DNA of 64,000 bases from Alteromonas sp. IB21 (GTDB taxonomy: Bacteria; Pseudomonadota; Gammaproteobacteria; Enterobacterales; Alteromonadaceae), in assembly GCF_016405965.1 (NCBI RefSeq), contig NZ_JAEFCD010000002.1, positions 62,001-126,000 on the forward strand, written 5' to 3'. Positions 43,107 through 54,354 of this stretch are shown here, one piece after another. The notes below the pieces were generated by a model. The model was not told where the DNA came from. It was given only the letters and a program-made list of their open reading frames with translations, and did no database searches. The first letter of the stretch is position 1. The number at the start of each line of letters is the position of its first letter. A program made the position numbers and the translations under genes.

Positions 43107-44552
43107 TTATTCTCCTTCCTTTGTAAGCGTTGCAGGCTCTAACTCACAACGCGCTAACAGCTTCGCGATTTGTCCGATATTACCCGCACCTTGGGTCATC
43201 ACAATGTCGCCGTCTTGCATGATATTCGCCAAAATTGCAGGCAAGGCGTCTTTATCGCCTACATATACCGGCTCTATCTGTCCCCGCTGACGAATTGAAC
43301 GGCACAGGGCTTTACTGTCAGCACCTTCGATAGGCTGTTCACTGGCAGCATAAACATCCAGAAGCAATAGTGCGTCAACGCTCGACAACACCTCAACAAA
43401 ATCTTCGTACAGGTCACGAGTTCGCGTAAACCGATGGGGCTGGTAAACCATGACCAAACGTTTATCTGGCCAGTTTGCGCGAGCTGCAGCAATAGTGGCT
43501 CTTACTTCTGTAGGATGATGGCCGTAATCATCCACCAAGCACACTTCACCTTTACTCGTGTTAAATGTACCTAGCTGTTCAAATCGACGTCCAATGCCTC
43601 CAAAACTGGCTAAAGCACGCATAATGGCGTTGTCTTCCACCCCTTCATCAGTTGCTACCGCAATGGCAGCGAGGGCGTTCAAAACGTTATGGTTGCCAGT
43701 TAGGTTTAACGTAATGTCTAGCGGTTCGTGATCGGGACGAATAACGGTAAAATTTGCTTTGCCAAATGACAAAGTAATATTTTCAGCGCGATAGTCGTTG
43801 TGCGGTTCAAAACCGTAAGTAATGATGCTACGACCAATACGCGGGCGAATCTCTTGAATATTGGCGTCGTCGCCGCAGACAATGGCCTGACCGTAAAATG
43901 GCAAGTTAGACAGAAAATCTACGAAGGTATCTTTCACCTTTGAGAAATCGCCGCCATAGGTATCCATATGGTCCGCTTCAATGTTCGTAACTACCGATAC
44001 CATTGGCTGAAGGTGAAGGAAAGATGCATCGCTCTCATCAGCCTCGGCAATGAGATAACGACTTTTTCCTAATCGGGCGTTAGTGCCAGCACTGTTTAAC
44101 AAGCCACCAATCACAAACGTAGGATCGTAGTCGGCTTCTGCAAATATGGTAGAAATTAAACTAGTTGTGGTCGTTTTGCCGTGCGTTCCCGCTATCGCAA
44201 TTCCGTGACGGAATCGCATCAGCTCCGCCAGCATTTCTGCACGACGAATAATAGGGATGCGTTTTTCACGAGCAACGATAATTTCTGGGTTTTGCTCGTT
44301 AATTGCGCTAGACACAACGATAACATCCATGCCTTCGACATTTTCAGCGCGATGACCAATTTTTACTTCGGCACCTAACTCGCTTAAGCGCTGTGTCATT
44401 GGCCCTTCTTGAATGTCAGAGCCAGCAATAGCATAACCTTCGTTCAGTAATACTTCGGCAATACCACCCATACCGGCACCGCCGATACCAATAAAGAATA
44501 TATTTTTCACCCTGCGCATTTGCGGGCTTTCAAATGGGGTTTTAAAAACCAT
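43107..44552 (-). CDS. murC: UDP-N-acetylmuramate--L-alanine ligase
   Basis: Adds L-alanine to UDP-MurNAc in the cytoplasm. The 481-residue product begins with [23 protein letters not shown] (UDP-binding), the ATP loop [13 protein letters not shown] (about residues 119-131), then [27 protein letters not shown] and the C-terminal [21 protein letters not shown]. Length near E. coli MurC (491). Its ATG overlaps the murG stop by one base, and ddl follows after 1 bp. Confidence 0.98.
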   Translation of the reverse strand: MVFKTPFESPQMRRVKNIFFIGIGGAGMGGIAEVLLNEGYAIAGSDIQEGPMTQRLSELGAEVKIGHRAENVEGMDVIVVSSAINEQNPEIIVAREKRIPIIRRAEMLAELMRFRHGIAIAGTHGKTTTTSLISTIFAEADYDPTFVIGGLLNSAGTNARLGKSRYLIAEADESDASFLHLQPMVSVVTNIEADHMDTYGGDFSKVKDTFVDFLSNLPFYGQAIVCGDDANIQEIRPRIGRSIITYGFEPHNDYRAENITLSFGKANFTVIRPDHEPLDITLNLTGNHNVLNALAAIAVATDEGVEDNAIMRALASFGGIGRRFEQLGTFNTSKGEVCLVDDYGHHPTEVRATIAAARANWPDKRLVMVYQPHRFTRTRDLYEDFVEVLSSVDALLLLDVYAASEQPIEGADSKALCRSIRQRGQIEPVYVGDKDALPAILANIMQDGDIVMTQGAGNIGQIAKLLARCELEPATLTKEGE

Positions 44553-45670
44553 TAGTCCCCTACTCCTACCACGCTTTTAACGTGGCTTACTACATTTTCC
44601 GTGGCATGAGTGCTTGCACATGTTTTCGCAACAGCACCCATCTTTAAGCAGCCTTCAGGGTGTTGTACCCACTGACGCACCGCCTGCCCTAAATTTTCTT
44701 TCAATACAGATTGAGCAATCATCAGTGCCGCATTTTGCCTCACTAGCGACTGCGCATTTTTTGTTTGGTGATCGTCAACCGCAAAAGGTAGCGGTACGAA
44801 AATCGCCGCGCGTCCGGCTGCTGCGACTTCACTTACCGTAAGCGCACCGGCTCTACAGACAATAAAGTCTGCCCATTCATAAGCTGCGGCCATGTCTTCG
44901 ATAAAATCGCTAACATCAATGTTCGACATGTCAGCGCCTGCCGACTCATATGCCTCGGCCACATATCCACTGTTACCTTTACCACACTGATGTTTTATAA
45001 ATAGACCACCAAGTGCACCGCATGTCTGTGGCACAGTTTCATTAAGAATTTGTGCGCCTAAACTGCCGCCTACCACAAGCATATTTAAGCCTTGCTTATG
45101 CCCCCGCTCGCCTTGGCGAGCATCTACGCTAATGTCTACAGGTTTGGGCTGAACCTGCCAAATCTCTTCGCGAACGGGGTTACCCACAGTATGCACTTTG
45201 TCAGCAACACCTGAGAATTGTTCTTTAGCATCGTCAAAGCCAAGAAGCACTCGGCTCGCCAATTTACTGAGTAGCTTATTGGTCATGCCTGCCGCGGCAT
45301 TTTGCTCATGCACAATAACGGGAATACCTAAGCTTTTTGCTGCAACCCCGCCGGGACCACTCGCATAGCCGCCAAACCCGACAACAACATCAGGCTTTAG
45401 GCGTTTGATGATTCGTCTTGCTGAGAATAAACTTTTTACTAGGGCAATAGCGCCCTGAAAACGTGCCGATATTCCTTTACCACGTAGCCCTTTTACCGGA
45501 ATAAAATGAATGGGAATGTTGTGCTTAGGTACAACCTGCGCTTCCATTCGCTCGGCGGTACCCAGCCAATGAATATCCCAGCCCTCGCTACGAAGCGCAT
45601 TGGCTACCGCGAGACCCGGAAAAACATGCCCGCCTGTACCGCCGGCCATGATTAAACAGCGTTTAGCCAT
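44552..45670 (-). CDS. murG: UDP-GlcNAc:lipid I N-acetylglucosaminyltransferase MurG
   Basis: Peripheral membrane glycosyltransferase that turns lipid I into lipid II. I chose the ATG at 45670 (372 aa): GGAGG precedes it and [19 protein letters not shown] is the family start; the longer frame overlaps ftsW. Other blocks are [28 protein letters not shown] and [24 protein letters not shown]. It is longer than E. coli MurG (355), with an insert [16 protein letters not shown] ahead of the second-domain glycine-rich loop. The start overlaps the ftsW stop by 8 bases. Confidence 0.97.
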   Translation of the reverse strand: MAKRCLIMAGGTGGHVFPGLAVANALRSEGWDIHWLGTAERMEAQVVPKHNIPIHFIPVKGLRGKGISARFQGAIALVKSLFSARRIIKRLKPDVVVGFGGYASGPGGVAAKSLGIPVIVHEQNAAAGMTNKLLSKLASRVLLGFDDAKEQFSGVADKVHTVGNPVREEIWQVQPKPVDISVDARQGERGHKQGLNMLVVGGSLGAQILNETVPQTCGALGGLFIKHQCGKGNSGYVAEAYESAGADMSNIDVSDFIEDMAAAYEWADFIVCRAGALTVSEVAAAGRAAIFVPLPFAVDDHQTKNAQSLVRQNAALMIAQSVLKENLGQAVRQWVQHPEGCLKMGAVAKTCASTHATENVVSHVKSVVGVGD

Positions 45671-47066
45671 TGTCCGCCTCCTGCGCGACGCGCGCGAGTA
45701 TGGCTTTAATGCCGGCTTTACCTTCATCTTCCGCGCTTGAATTTTTGGCCACTGGCTTAGTTTCAACCTTAGATGTTGAAAATGCCTCATCATCAGCATT
45801 CGTCTCTGGTTTAACCGGGGATTTAGCTATGCTTGAATTAATAGGCTTTTTCCTACGCGGGTTTTTCCTGCCGTCTTTACCATCGCCTCGGCCAATTGCC
45901 TGTACGCCATCAACCCGCAACTCGAAGTCGATACGAAGTAATATAGCCACAGCCACAGCCATAATAATGAGTGACGAACCGCCATAGCTAACTAACGGTA
46001 ACGTTAATCCTTTGGTTGGCAGGATACCTGCACTTGCGCCAATATTTACCGCCGTTTGGAAACTAAACCAGATGCCGATGCTGTAAGCCAGATAGCCATC
46101 AAACGCCCGTCCTTTTTCAAGTGCCTTGTTGCCAATGCTCAGCGCACGCAACACCATCCATAAAATAAGCGCAAGGACAGCCAGTACGCCAACAAAGCCC
46201 AACTCTTCTGCCAAGATGGCCATAACAAAATCTGTGTGAGCTTCGGGTAAGAATTCCAGTTTTTGCAGGCTGTTGCCTAGACCTTGACCAAACCAGTTAC
46301 CCCGGCCATAAGCCATCAAAGATTGCGTTAACTGATAACCTGCGCCGAAGGGGTCTGCCCACGGATCTAAAAATGAGGTCACCCGTTTGAGGCGGTATTC
46401 TTCAAATACGATAAGTGCTACCACCGCCAATATGCCTGCAAACACTAATGCGAAAAACTGCCATAGTCGTGCACCTGCTAGAAATAACAGGCCGATCGTG
46501 GTGGCGAACATTACCACCACTGTGCCCAAGTCCGGTTGAAGCAGTAACAACATCGCCAAAACAAAAAACACAGCTAGCGGTTTGATGAACCCTTTTAAGT
46601 TTTCTGTCACTTCTTCATATCGGCGCACTAAATAGCCCGCCAGATAAGCGAAGAAGAAGAGCTTAGCCGGCTCTGCCGCTTGAATGGTAATGGGGCCTAT
46701 CGCCAACCAGCGAGTACTTCCGTTTACGGTTCTTCCCACTACTAGCACAGCGAGTAGAAGCCCGATTGCAGCGAGAAGTAAATAAGGGTTGGTCATGCGC
46801 CAAAACTGCATGGGAAGATTCAGCACAACCATGGCCGCGACAATCGCCCCAACAATGTAAATGCCGTGGCGAATAGCAAAGTAGAAAGGATTATCGTGCA
46901 GTCTGTCTGCCACCGGCATAGATGCCGACGTGACGATTATAACGCCGATGCTCATCAGTGCTAGCGCTATTAAAATAAGCGTAACGTCATAAGGATGTTG
47001 CGCTGGCGCTTTTCCATCGTATTTTGCGGCAAACAATGCACTAAGTTTCGTTGGGGCCGTCATCAT
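45663..47066 (-). CDS. ftsW: Cell division peptidoglycan polymerase FtsW (SEDS family)
   Basis: Polytopic inner-membrane glycan polymerase that works with FtsI at the septum. The 467-residue product has about ten membrane segments to about residue 385 and the SEDS blocks NGSTRWLAIG, QPAEPAK-like IQAAEPAKL, QPDLGTVVV, GRGNWFGQGLGNS, LPEAHTDFVMAI and LPLVSYGGSSL. A C-terminal cytoplasmic tail of about 80 residues (basic RKNPRRKKP, then acidic and Ser/Thr-rich) is longer than in E. coli FtsW (414 aa). Its start overlaps the murD stop (ATGA). Confidence 0.97.
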   Translation of the reverse strand: MMTAPTKLSALFAAKYDGKAPAQHPYDVTLILIALALMSIGVIIVTSASMPVADRLHDNPFYFAIRHGIYIVGAIVAAMVVLNLPMQFWRMTNPYLLLAAIGLLLAVLVVGRTVNGSTRWLAIGPITIQAAEPAKLFFFAYLAGYLVRRYEEVTENLKGFIKPLAVFFVLAMLLLLQPDLGTVVVMFATTIGLLFLAGARLWQFFALVFAGILAVVALIVFEEYRLKRVTSFLDPWADPFGAGYQLTQSLMAYGRGNWFGQGLGNSLQKLEFLPEAHTDFVMAILAEELGFVGVLAVLALILWMVLRALSIGNKALEKGRAFDGYLAYSIGIWFSFQTAVNIGASAGILPTKGLTLPLVSYGGSSLIIMAVAVAILLRIDFELRVDGVQAIGRGDGKDGRKNPRRKKPINSSIAKSPVKPETNADDEAFSTSKVETKPVAKNSSAEDEGKAGIKAILARVAQEADNG

Positions 47067-48538
47067 AATGCCGCCTCCAAACTTATATTGTGTAGGTCGT
47101 AAACGTCCTGTTTGAAGGTATCGCCGCGGTGCATATAGTTTTTATACATATCTAAGCTTGCACACGCTGGTGAAAGCAACACGGTATCGCCGGGAGTAGC
47201 AAGTCTAATCGCCGCTTTCACCGCATCTTTCATGGTGGCTACACGGGTAGTATGCGCAAAGTGCTTTTCGAACAAATGTGCATCTTTGCCCAAAGCAAAC
47301 ACATGGAAAACATGCTGGTTTAAATAGGGCGCAAGACTTGCCATATCAGCACCTTTGGCATCGCCTCCTGCGATGAGAATAAGCTTGCCATTTATGGTTG
47401 GGCCAATTCCCTCAAGTGCGGCGATAGTAGCGCCAATATTCGTTGCTTTTGAATCGTCGATATAGCGAACATTATTTACACTGGCTATTTCAACGCAGCG
47501 ATGAGGCGCAGATGTAAAACTATGTAAATGTTTAGCCGCCGCTTGAGGCGACACGCCGAGTTTAAAGCAGATGCCGAGTGCTGCCATAATATTTAGCACG
47601 TTATGCATGCCCGCTAAATGAATGTCGCTTAAAGCAATAAGCTTTTCGCCGTTAAACGCGATACAAAGTTTGCCATCGTCGTCAAAGTTCGCGATGGAAA
47701 ACCCGGTAGAAGACTCACCTAACCCATACTCTACGATATGTTGGGAAGCTTGCGTTTCTGGGTGTGTCGTTTCGCTAGAATTTACGTCCGCAACAGCGCT
47801 TACACCTTCATCATACTCAACTAGGAGGTGTTCATCTGGTGCTACAAACTCACCGTCTCGCCAGACAATCGCTGATTTCGCATTATCAAAAATGCGATGC
47901 TTAGCATCAATATACGCCTCTAGCGTTCCGTGACGGTCTAGGTGATCGTCGGTGATATTCAGTATCGTGGCAGCCGCAAGCACTAGGCTTGACGTTGTTT
48001 CAAGTTGAAAGCTCGACAATTCCATTACTACTACATCAGCATCGCTTTCCAACGCTTCCAATACAGGTCGGCCTACATTACCCGCTTCAATGCTTTTCAC
48101 GCCACAGGCGTTGAGTAAGTGATTGACCAGCAGAGTGACAGTGGTTTTGCCGTTTGAGCCTGTTATGCCCACCACACGCTTAGCAGGCGTGTTGCTGCTG
48201 TTTGAGGTGTTTAAGCGGGCAAATAGTTCTACGTCGCCAATCACTTCAACGCCGCGTGTTTTCGCTAGGCTAACTTGTTCAATGTCAAGCGCAAGACCTG
48301 GGCTCAACACTAAGGTGTCCACGCCATCAAAGAAATCTGCGCTAAGCGCGTTACACGTGACCTTTTCAGCCATGAAAGCTAGCATGTCTGGTTCTAGATT
48401 GTCAGGTGCAGTGAAATTAGCGCGTGTATCAAACGCTTTAACCCTTGCCTGTTTCTGCAACAAAAAGCGCACGCAAGCCTGACCCGTCACACCTAGGCCA
48501 CCGACTACATAACTATGCTCACGTACGTTATACGACAT
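47063..48538 (-). CDS. murD: UDP-N-acetylmuramoyl-L-alanine--D-glutamate ligase
   Basis: Adds D-glutamate to UDP-MurNAc-L-Ala. The 491-residue product has SYVVGGLGVTGQACVRFL at the N-terminus, the ATP loop GITGSNGKTTVTLL (about 122-135), MELSSFQLETT, NITDDHLDRHG and the C-terminal LLSPACASLDMYKNYMHRGDTF. E. coli MurD has 438 residues: the excess includes an acidic, Ser/Thr/Gln-rich insert (residues about 250-280, GVSAVADVNSSETTHPETQ) within the central domain. Confidence 0.97.
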   Translation of the reverse strand: MSYNVREHSYVVGGLGVTGQACVRFLLQKQARVKAFDTRANFTAPDNLEPDMLAFMAEKVTCNALSADFFDGVDTLVLSPGLALDIEQVSLAKTRGVEVIGDVELFARLNTSNSSNTPAKRVVGITGSNGKTTVTLLVNHLLNACGVKSIEAGNVGRPVLEALESDADVVVMELSSFQLETTSSLVLAAATILNITDDHLDRHGTLEAYIDAKHRIFDNAKSAIVWRDGEFVAPDEHLLVEYDEGVSAVADVNSSETTHPETQASQHIVEYGLGESSTGFSIANFDDDGKLCIAFNGEKLIALSDIHLAGMHNVLNIMAALGICFKLGVSPQAAAKHLHSFTSAPHRCVEIASVNNVRYIDDSKATNIGATIAALEGIGPTINGKLILIAGGDAKGADMASLAPYLNQHVFHVFALGKDAHLFEKHFAHTTRVATMKDAVKAAIRLATPGDTVLLSPACASLDMYKNYMHRGDTFKQDVYDLHNISLEAAL

Positions 48539-48559
48539 TACTATTTATCTCTTCAGCGC

Positions 48560-49642
48560 TTATCTGAGTTTGAGGGTAGCAAGCCCCACCAATACCAAAA
48601 TGATAGAAATGATCCAAAAACGCACAATTACGCGCGGCTCTGGCCAGCCCTTTAATTCATAGTGGTGATGAATGGGTGCCATCCGAAATATACGCTGACC
48701 GCGTAGTTTGTAAGAACCCACTTGCAGGATCACTGACAAGGTCTCGATGACAAACACACCGCCCATTATGATGAGAACCAATTCTTGACGCACCAGCACG
48801 GCAAGTACACCTAACGTTCCGCCTAGCGCTAGTGAGCCAACATCACCCATAAAGACTTGTGCTGGATAGGTGTTAAACCATAAAAAGCCCAAGCCAGCGC
48901 CGACCATAGCGGTACACACAATCACCAGTTCACTGGTAAGGGGGATATGCGGAATATTTAAGTACTCAGCAAAGTTTGCGTTACCTGTCACATAGGCAAA
49001 AATAGCAAACGCGCCTGCCACCAAAATGGTTGGCACTATTGCCAGGCCATCTAGGCCATCAGTAAGGTTTACCGCGTTACTGGTTCCCACAATGGCAAAG
49101 TAAGTAATGATGATGAAAAAGGCACCTAACTGCGGGAACACTTCTTTAAAGAAAGGTACTAAAAGCGAGGTTTCAGCGCTTATCGTGGCACTGCTATACA
49201 AATAAAACGCTACACCTAAAGCCACAACCGATTGCCAGAAATACTTCCAGCGCGCGATTAGCCCCTTTGAGTCTTTGCGAATGACTTTTCTATAATCGTC
49301 AACAAACCCGATAATGCCGTAGGCCACTACCACGGTTAGGGTTACTAACACGTAACGGTTTGTGAGGTCTGCCCACAGCAGGCCGCTTACCACGATTGCC
49401 GCTAGGATGAGTAGCCCGCCCATTGTGGGCGTGCCCGATTTTGATAAATGGCTTTGCGGGCCATCGTCGCGCACGGTTTGACCTATTTGCATACGCTGCA
49501 AATAACGGATCATTTTAGGGCCAATAAGAATGGCAATAAGTAACGCGGTCAGCGTACTTAAAATTGCGCGAAGGGTAAGGTATGAAAATACGTTAAACCC
49601 TGAATCGAATTGTGTCAGCCAGTCGGCGAGCCAAATTAACAT
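48560..49642 (-). CDS. mraY: Phospho-N-acetylmuramoyl-pentapeptide transferase MraY
   Basis: Inner-membrane transferase that makes lipid I from UDP-MurNAc-pentapeptide and undecaprenyl phosphate. The 360-residue length is identical to E. coli MraY. Ten membrane segments and the family motifs [18 protein letters not shown] (first Asp pair), [34 protein letters not shown] and the [15 protein letters not shown] loop are all visible. The start lies within the end of murF (7-bp overlap). Confidence 0.99.
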   Translation of the reverse strand: MLIWLADWLTQFDSGFNVFSYLTLRAILSTLTALLIAILIGPKMIRYLQRMQIGQTVRDDGPQSHLSKSGTPTMGGLLILAAIVVSGLLWADLTNRYVLVTLTVVVAYGIIGFVDDYRKVIRKDSKGLIARWKYFWQSVVALGVAFYLYSSATISAETSLLVPFFKEVFPQLGAFFIIITYFAIVGTSNAVNLTDGLDGLAIVPTILVAGAFAIFAYVTGNANFAEYLNIPHIPLTSELVIVCTAMVGAGLGFLWFNTYPAQVFMGDVGSLALGGTLGVLAVLVRQELVLIIMGGVFVIETLSVILQVGSYKLRGQRIFRMAPIHHHYELKGWPEPRVIVRFWIISIILVLVGLATLKLR

Positions 49643-51045
49643 GCTATTCGCTCCCGACGGCTATCGAGCTTTCCCAGCGCAGAGGCCTCGATCGCCTCTA
49701 CCACGCGTTCCATCTTAGAACTGCGTGAACCCTTTACTAAAATAGAAATATCGCGCTGCTGCACTAACAAATCATCCTCCATTGCGGCCAACAAACTTTC
49801 AACATCGCTGAAATGACCACCATTTTCATTAAACACAGCAATGGCTGACTGACTCAAAACACCCATAGTGTAGAGATAATGAATACCTTTTTGCTTTGCG
49901 TATTCACCTACCTGCTCATGATAAAAGCGCGCCTGTTCGCCCAATTCTTTCATGTCTCCGAGCACAAGCACTCGTATGCCCGAAAAGCTACTGAGCGTGT
50001 CAATTGCTGCGTTCACAGAAGCTACGTTGGCATTGTAGGTATCGTCTAATAATCGAACTTGTTCGGTAAGCTGTTTTACGTTCAAGCGGCCGCTAACCTG
50101 CTTCATTGCTAGCAGTCCATCACGCACGTTCTCAATAGTTGCACCCACTTGCAACGTTAACGCCGCAGCGACCAACGCATTACCCACGTTATGAATACCG
50201 GGAATAGTGAGCTGGATGGCTATTTCGCCCTGGAGACAAACTAGTTGAAACGCAGCGCATCCATCTAATCCGATAGTGATATCTTGCGCTTTGAAGTCGG
50301 CGTCATTTTTTTGCTGAGGGGAAAACGTCAGCGTTTTAGTCTGTTTAAGTTTACCTTGCCAAAACTCTGCAAACTGACTGTCGATGTTCACAACGGCCAC
50401 ACCGTCGCTTCCCAACCCTTTAAATATTTCGCTTTTTGCTCGTGCTACGCCCAACAAGCTGCCAAAACCTTCTAAATGCGAAGCTGCGGCGTTTACTATC
50501 GTTGCAACATCGGGCTTCACGAGGCTGGTAGTATAAGCAATTTCACCTAAGTGATTGGCCCCTAGTTCCATTACTGCGTATTCATGCTGAGGCTCTAGGC
50601 GAAGCAAAGTAAGCGGTACACCAATATCGTTATTAAAATTTCCTTTAGTGGCGAGCACATTACCTCTACGGGCTAAAATTGCTGCACACATTTCTTTCAC
50701 CGTGGTTTTACCGCTACTTCCTGTGATCGCAATAGTTTTTGGTGCAACCTGTGCCTTCACCGCTGCTCCTAATGCGCCCAGTGCCTCTTTGGTGTCTTTC
50801 ACCAAAATTACAGGTAGCGATGTCACTACCTCTTCACTGGCAATAACGGCACTCGCCCCTGCTTTTTCAGCGGTCTCGACAAAGTCATGACCGTTAAAAT
50901 TTGGGCCTTTGAGTGCTAGATATACCGCGCCCGCTTCCAGCGTGCGCGTGTCGGTACTTACCGAACACACTTCGGTGTCCGCGGCAGTCCCTACTAATTT
51001 TCCGTTAACCTTTTCGGCTATCCACGACAGCGTTGTTGTTATCAT
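49636..51045 (-). CDS. murF: UDP-MurNAc-tripeptide--D-alanyl-D-alanine ligase
   Basis: Adds the D-Ala-D-Ala dipeptide to the precursor. The 469-residue product shows [20 protein letters not shown], the ATP loop [14 protein letters not shown] (about 108-121), [28 protein letters not shown], and the C-terminal [15 protein letters not shown] and [10 protein letters not shown]. coli MurF has 452 residues. It overlaps the murE stop (ATGA) and the mraY start. Confidence 0.98.
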   Translation of the reverse strand: MITTTLSWIAEKVNGKLVGTAADTEVCSVSTDTRTLEAGAVYLALKGPNFNGHDFVETAEKAGASAVIASEEVVTSLPVILVKDTKEALGALGAAVKAQVAPKTIAITGSSGKTTVKEMCAAILARRGNVLATKGNFNNDIGVPLTLLRLEPQHEYAVMELGANHLGEIAYTTSLVKPDVATIVNAAASHLEGFGSLLGVARAKSEIFKGLGSDGVAVVNIDSQFAEFWQGKLKQTKTLTFSPQQKNDADFKAQDITIGLDGCAAFQLVCLQGEIAIQLTIPGIHNVGNALVAAALTLQVGATIENVRDGLLAMKQVSGRLNVKQLTEQVRLLDDTYNANVASVNAAIDTLSSFSGIRVLVLGDMKELGEQARFYHEQVGEYAKQKGIHYLYTMGVLSQSAIAVFNENGGHFSDVESLLAAMEDDLLVQQRDISILVKGSRSSKMERVVEAIEASALGKLDSRRERIAC

Positions 51046-52592
51046 TTGCTGTACTCCTGTTGCAGTCGCGCCACAACTGCACGTTCGTTATAGTTAGTCT
51101 TCTTGTCACCGATAATTTGGTAATCTTCATGGCCTTTTCCGGCCACAATGATGATGTCGCTCTCCTGTGCATGCTCAAGGCAGTAGCGAATAGCGTCTTC
51201 GCGGTCTGCAATAGACACGGCCAGTTCGCGATTCTTCAAGCCAGCGATAATATCTTTTGCTATAGACTCTGGACTTTCACTGCGACTGTTGTCGGTTGTG
51301 ATAACGATGGCGTCAGCACCTGACTCTGCCGCCTGCCCCATTAAAGGCCGCTTACCTTTGTCTCGGTCACCACCGCAACCAAATACGCACCACACTTTGC
51401 CTGAAGTATGAAATTTTGCGCTAAGTAGTACCTTCTCGAGTGCATCTGGCGTATGCGCGTAGTCCACCACTAAATTGGCGGCGCCTGTGACAGGAAACAC
51501 TTCCATTCTGCCAGGTACAGGAGTAATAGCATTCACGGCTTTAACCACTTCATCAAAACGCTCGTCCTCAGCCAATAAGGTCGCGATGGCACTTAGCACG
51601 TTACTGATGTTGAACTTACCGAAAAGTGGCAAAGCTATAGCAGCACTGCCCCAAGAACTCACCAACTCAAAGCTACATCCACCCGCATGATAAAAAGCAT
51701 TTGTGGCGAAACAATGGCGATGTTGAGGATTGTTGTAGGCGCTTAACAGCGCAGCATCTTTGCTATCATCAATACCCGTCCACACTCGCATGATGGCGCT
51801 ATCTGCGGCACCGTCCCACTTTGTACTTTCATCATCGTTCGCGTTTAACACTACGGTTTTCAAACCCGGCTGTTGAAGCAGCAAGCGCTTGGCTTTGCCA
51901 TACTCTTCCATCGTGCCGTGATAATCGAGGTGATCCCGCGTAAGGTTTGTGAAAATCGCAATATCGGTTTTAACCTTACCAAGACGCCCTTGAACCAACG
52001 CGTGAGAACTTGCTTCAAAAGCCGTATGGCGAACTTCGCTTTGCACAAAGTCTGCCAACAAATATTGCATACGTATTGCGTCGGGCGTTGTGTTTGCCGC
52101 CGGCGTGTTAGCCCACTGCGTTTCATCACCTTCAAATACGCTACTGCCCAAGGTACCTATGCTTGCACTGCGCGTACCTAAGACATCTTTAAGCTGCGTA
52201 AGCAACTGAACTGTAGAGGTTTTTCCATTTGTTCCTGTTACTGCAACGGTCGTCATTTTTTGCGCAGGATAGTCATAGAATGCGGCAGCCAATGATGAAA
52301 GCATTTGCGGTAATTCATACAGCGAAATGATCACGCTGTGGTCACGCATTTCCATTTGACCATGGGCTTCACTGTCGTCAGTTTGCGCCAGAATTACACG
52401 GGCCCCTAAACTAATTGCCTGCGGGATAAAATCCCGACCATCTCGTTCGTGCCCTTTAATAGCTAAGAACGCCAAACGGGTGTTTACCTCTCGGCTGTCT
52501 AACGTAAGACCTTCAATACGAATGTCTGGCGCCTCTACGCCGAATTTCGCTAGCAGCGCTTTGGTGCTTTGAATAAAGGCATTAACTACCAC
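51042..52592 (-). CDS. murE: UDP-MurNAc-L-Ala-D-Glu ligase (diaminopimelate-adding type) with DNSR motif
   Basis: Adds the third amino acid, expected meso-diaminopimelate, to the precursor. The 516-residue product has GLTLDSREVNTRLAFLAIKG, the ATP loop AVTGTNGKTSTVQLL (about 110-124), NTTPDA, FTNLTRDHLDYHGTMEEY and CVFGCGGDRDKGKRPLM. The specificity motif is DNPR in E. coli; here it reads DNSR (TTDNSRSESP), keeping the Arg that binds the DAP carboxylate but with Ser in place of Pro. The start is a GTG with GGAGG upstream, overlapping the ftsI stop by 11 bases. Confidence 0.96.
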   Translation of the reverse strand: MVVNAFIQSTKALLAKFGVEAPDIRIEGLTLDSREVNTRLAFLAIKGHERDGRDFIPQAISLGARVILAQTDDSEAHGQMEMRDHSVIISLYELPQMLSSLAAAFYDYPAQKMTTVAVTGTNGKTSTVQLLTQLKDVLGTRSASIGTLGSSVFEGDETQWANTPAANTTPDAIRMQYLLADFVQSEVRHTAFEASSHALVQGRLGKVKTDIAIFTNLTRDHLDYHGTMEEYGKAKRLLLQQPGLKTVVLNANDDESTKWDGAADSAIMRVWTGIDDSKDAALLSAYNNPQHRHCFATNAFYHAGGCSFELVSSWGSAAIALPLFGKFNISNVLSAIATLLAEDERFDEVVKAVNAITPVPGRMEVFPVTGAANLVVDYAHTPDALEKVLLSAKFHTSGKVWCVFGCGGDRDKGKRPLMGQAAESGADAIVITTDNSRSESPESIAKDIIAGLKNRELAVSIADREDAIRYCLEHAQESDIIIVAGKGHEDYQIIGDKKTNYNERAVVARLQQEYSK

Positions 52593-54354
52593 TTTGGCCT
52601 CCTTTCAATAAGCTGCTAGAAGTAACCTGCTTATCGTCTGGCGTAACGTTTAGCATGTGTAACGCGCCCCCCATAATCGACGAAAAGACCGGTGCAGCCG
52701 TATCCCCCGCGTGATACAAATCGCCGCCGGGTTCGTTGATCAATACAATAGTCACTAATCTTGGGTCGGACACAGGTGCAATACCGGCGAAGATGTTGAC
52801 GTACTCTTCACCGTACCCGCCTGCTACCGCCTTTCGGCTTGTTCCTGTTTTTCCTGCAACTCGATAACCGGGCACGGCAGCCTTTGTTGCAGTGCCGCCG
52901 CGCAGCGTAACGCTCTCCATCATCTGGACGATGGCGTTTGCGTTTTCTTCACTTATAACGCGCTCAGATTGTGCGTGCCACGAGGGTTGCTCTGGTGTTT
53001 TGATGATCTTAAGCGGCGTTTTGATTCCACCATTTGCCAATGTGGCATAGAGGCGTCCTAACTGGGCCGTTGTCACTGAAATACCGTAACCGAATGAAAG
53101 TGTGGCAAGTTCAAATTCAGACCAACGACTACGCTCGTGGAAAATTCCGCTGCTTTCCCCGGCCATGTTAAGGCCCGTGTCACTCATCAGCCCCATGTTG
53201 TAATAGGTATCTAGCAAGAACTGCTTAGGTACAGACAGCGCCAGTTTGGACGTACCCATATTCGATGAATGCTGAATAATTTCTTCTAAAGTTAACTCAC
53301 CGTAGTTACGCGAGTCTTTTACTAGGCTTCCGCCTAAGCGCATCCAGCCTGGGTGAGTATTAACAGAATCTTCCGGTTCTACCTCGCCAAACTCCAGAGC
53401 AGTTAACACCGCAAGGGGTTTAAGTGCGGAGCCCGGCTCAAAGGCGTCAGTGATAATCCGGTTGCGCATGCGGTGCGGGCTGATATCACTTCTATCATTT
53501 GGATTGAATGATGGCGCGTTAACCATTGCCAGCACTTCTCCGCTTTTTACATCGATAACGATGGCAGAAGCCGAGCTTGATTGATAATAAATCATGGCTT
53601 CTTTTATCTCTTTGTAAGCAAGAGCTTGAATACGTTGGTCGATAGTGAGCTGTAAATCGCCGGCCTTTTCACCTGAAGTGGTTTCTAAAATCTCAACCTG
53701 ACGGCCTTTCGCGTCACGGCGGATTTTGCGAGAGCCTGGCGTCCCCGTGAGCCACTCGTTATACATGCGCTCTAAACCTTCAACACCCGTGTCGTCAACG
53801 TCGGTAACGCCGATTAGCTGAGCGGAAACTTCCCCCGTAGGATAATAGCGGCGGCTCTCACGGCGAAGATAAATGCCCGGAATATCTAGCTTATCCACAT
53901 ACTCGGCCATGGCAGGCGAAACTTGGCGCTGCAAATACACAAAGCGGCGTTTAGGGTTAGCTACTTTTTCTTTAAGTTCATTAACATCTTGGCGCAGCAC
54001 ATCGGCCAACGCTTCCCAACGACGTTCCTCTTTAAAGCCGTCGTTTTCGTGAATAATTTTCGGGTCTGCATAAATAGCGCGAACAGGTACACTCACCGCC
54101 AGTTCAACCCCGTTTCTGTCGGTAATAAGGCCACGGTAGGTCGGCATATCACGGGTGCGAAGCGTACGGTTGTCTCCCTGTTGAATAAGTTCATCAGGTT
54201 CAATAACTTGAATATAGGCGGCACGGGCGGCTAGCACGCTGAAAACTAGCATAATAACAACAAGCACAACGACAAAGCGCCAGTGCACCAAGCTTGGCGT
54301 GACATTCTGTTTTGCGCCGGTTTTCTTTCGCTGTCGAATATTTGCGGCGTTCAT
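52582..54354 (-). CDS. ftsI: Septal peptidoglycan transpeptidase FtsI (PBP3)
   Basis: Bitopic class B penicillin-binding protein that cross-links septal peptidoglycan. The 590-residue product has one N-terminal membrane segment (about 28-48), the non-catalytic pedestal domain (TYRGLITDRNGVELAVSVPV), and the transpeptidase domain with the SxxK motif in EPGSALKPLA (around residue 300), SxN in QHSSNMG and KTG in VAGKTGTSRKAV. E. coli FtsI has 588 residues. The start overlaps the ftsL stop (ATGA). Confidence 0.98.
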   Translation of the reverse strand: MNAANIRQRKKTGAKQNVTPSLVHWRFVVVLVVIMLVFSVLAARAAYIQVIEPDELIQQGDNRTLRTRDMPTYRGLITDRNGVELAVSVPVRAIYADPKIIHENDGFKEERRWEALADVLRQDVNELKEKVANPKRRFVYLQRQVSPAMAEYVDKLDIPGIYLRRESRRYYPTGEVSAQLIGVTDVDDTGVEGLERMYNEWLTGTPGSRKIRRDAKGRQVEILETTSGEKAGDLQLTIDQRIQALAYKEIKEAMIYYQSSSASAIVIDVKSGEVLAMVNAPSFNPNDRSDISPHRMRNRIITDAFEPGSALKPLAVLTALEFGEVEPEDSVNTHPGWMRLGGSLVKDSRNYGELTLEEIIQHSSNMGTSKLALSVPKQFLLDTYYNMGLMSDTGLNMAGESSGIFHERSRWSEFELATLSFGYGISVTTAQLGRLYATLANGGIKTPLKIIKTPEQPSWHAQSERVISEENANAIVQMMESVTLRGGTATKAAVPGYRVAGKTGTSRKAVAGGYGEEYVNIFAGIAPVSDPRLVTIVLINEPGGDLYHAGDTAAPVFSSIMGGALHMLNVTPDDKQVTSSSLLKGGQSGS

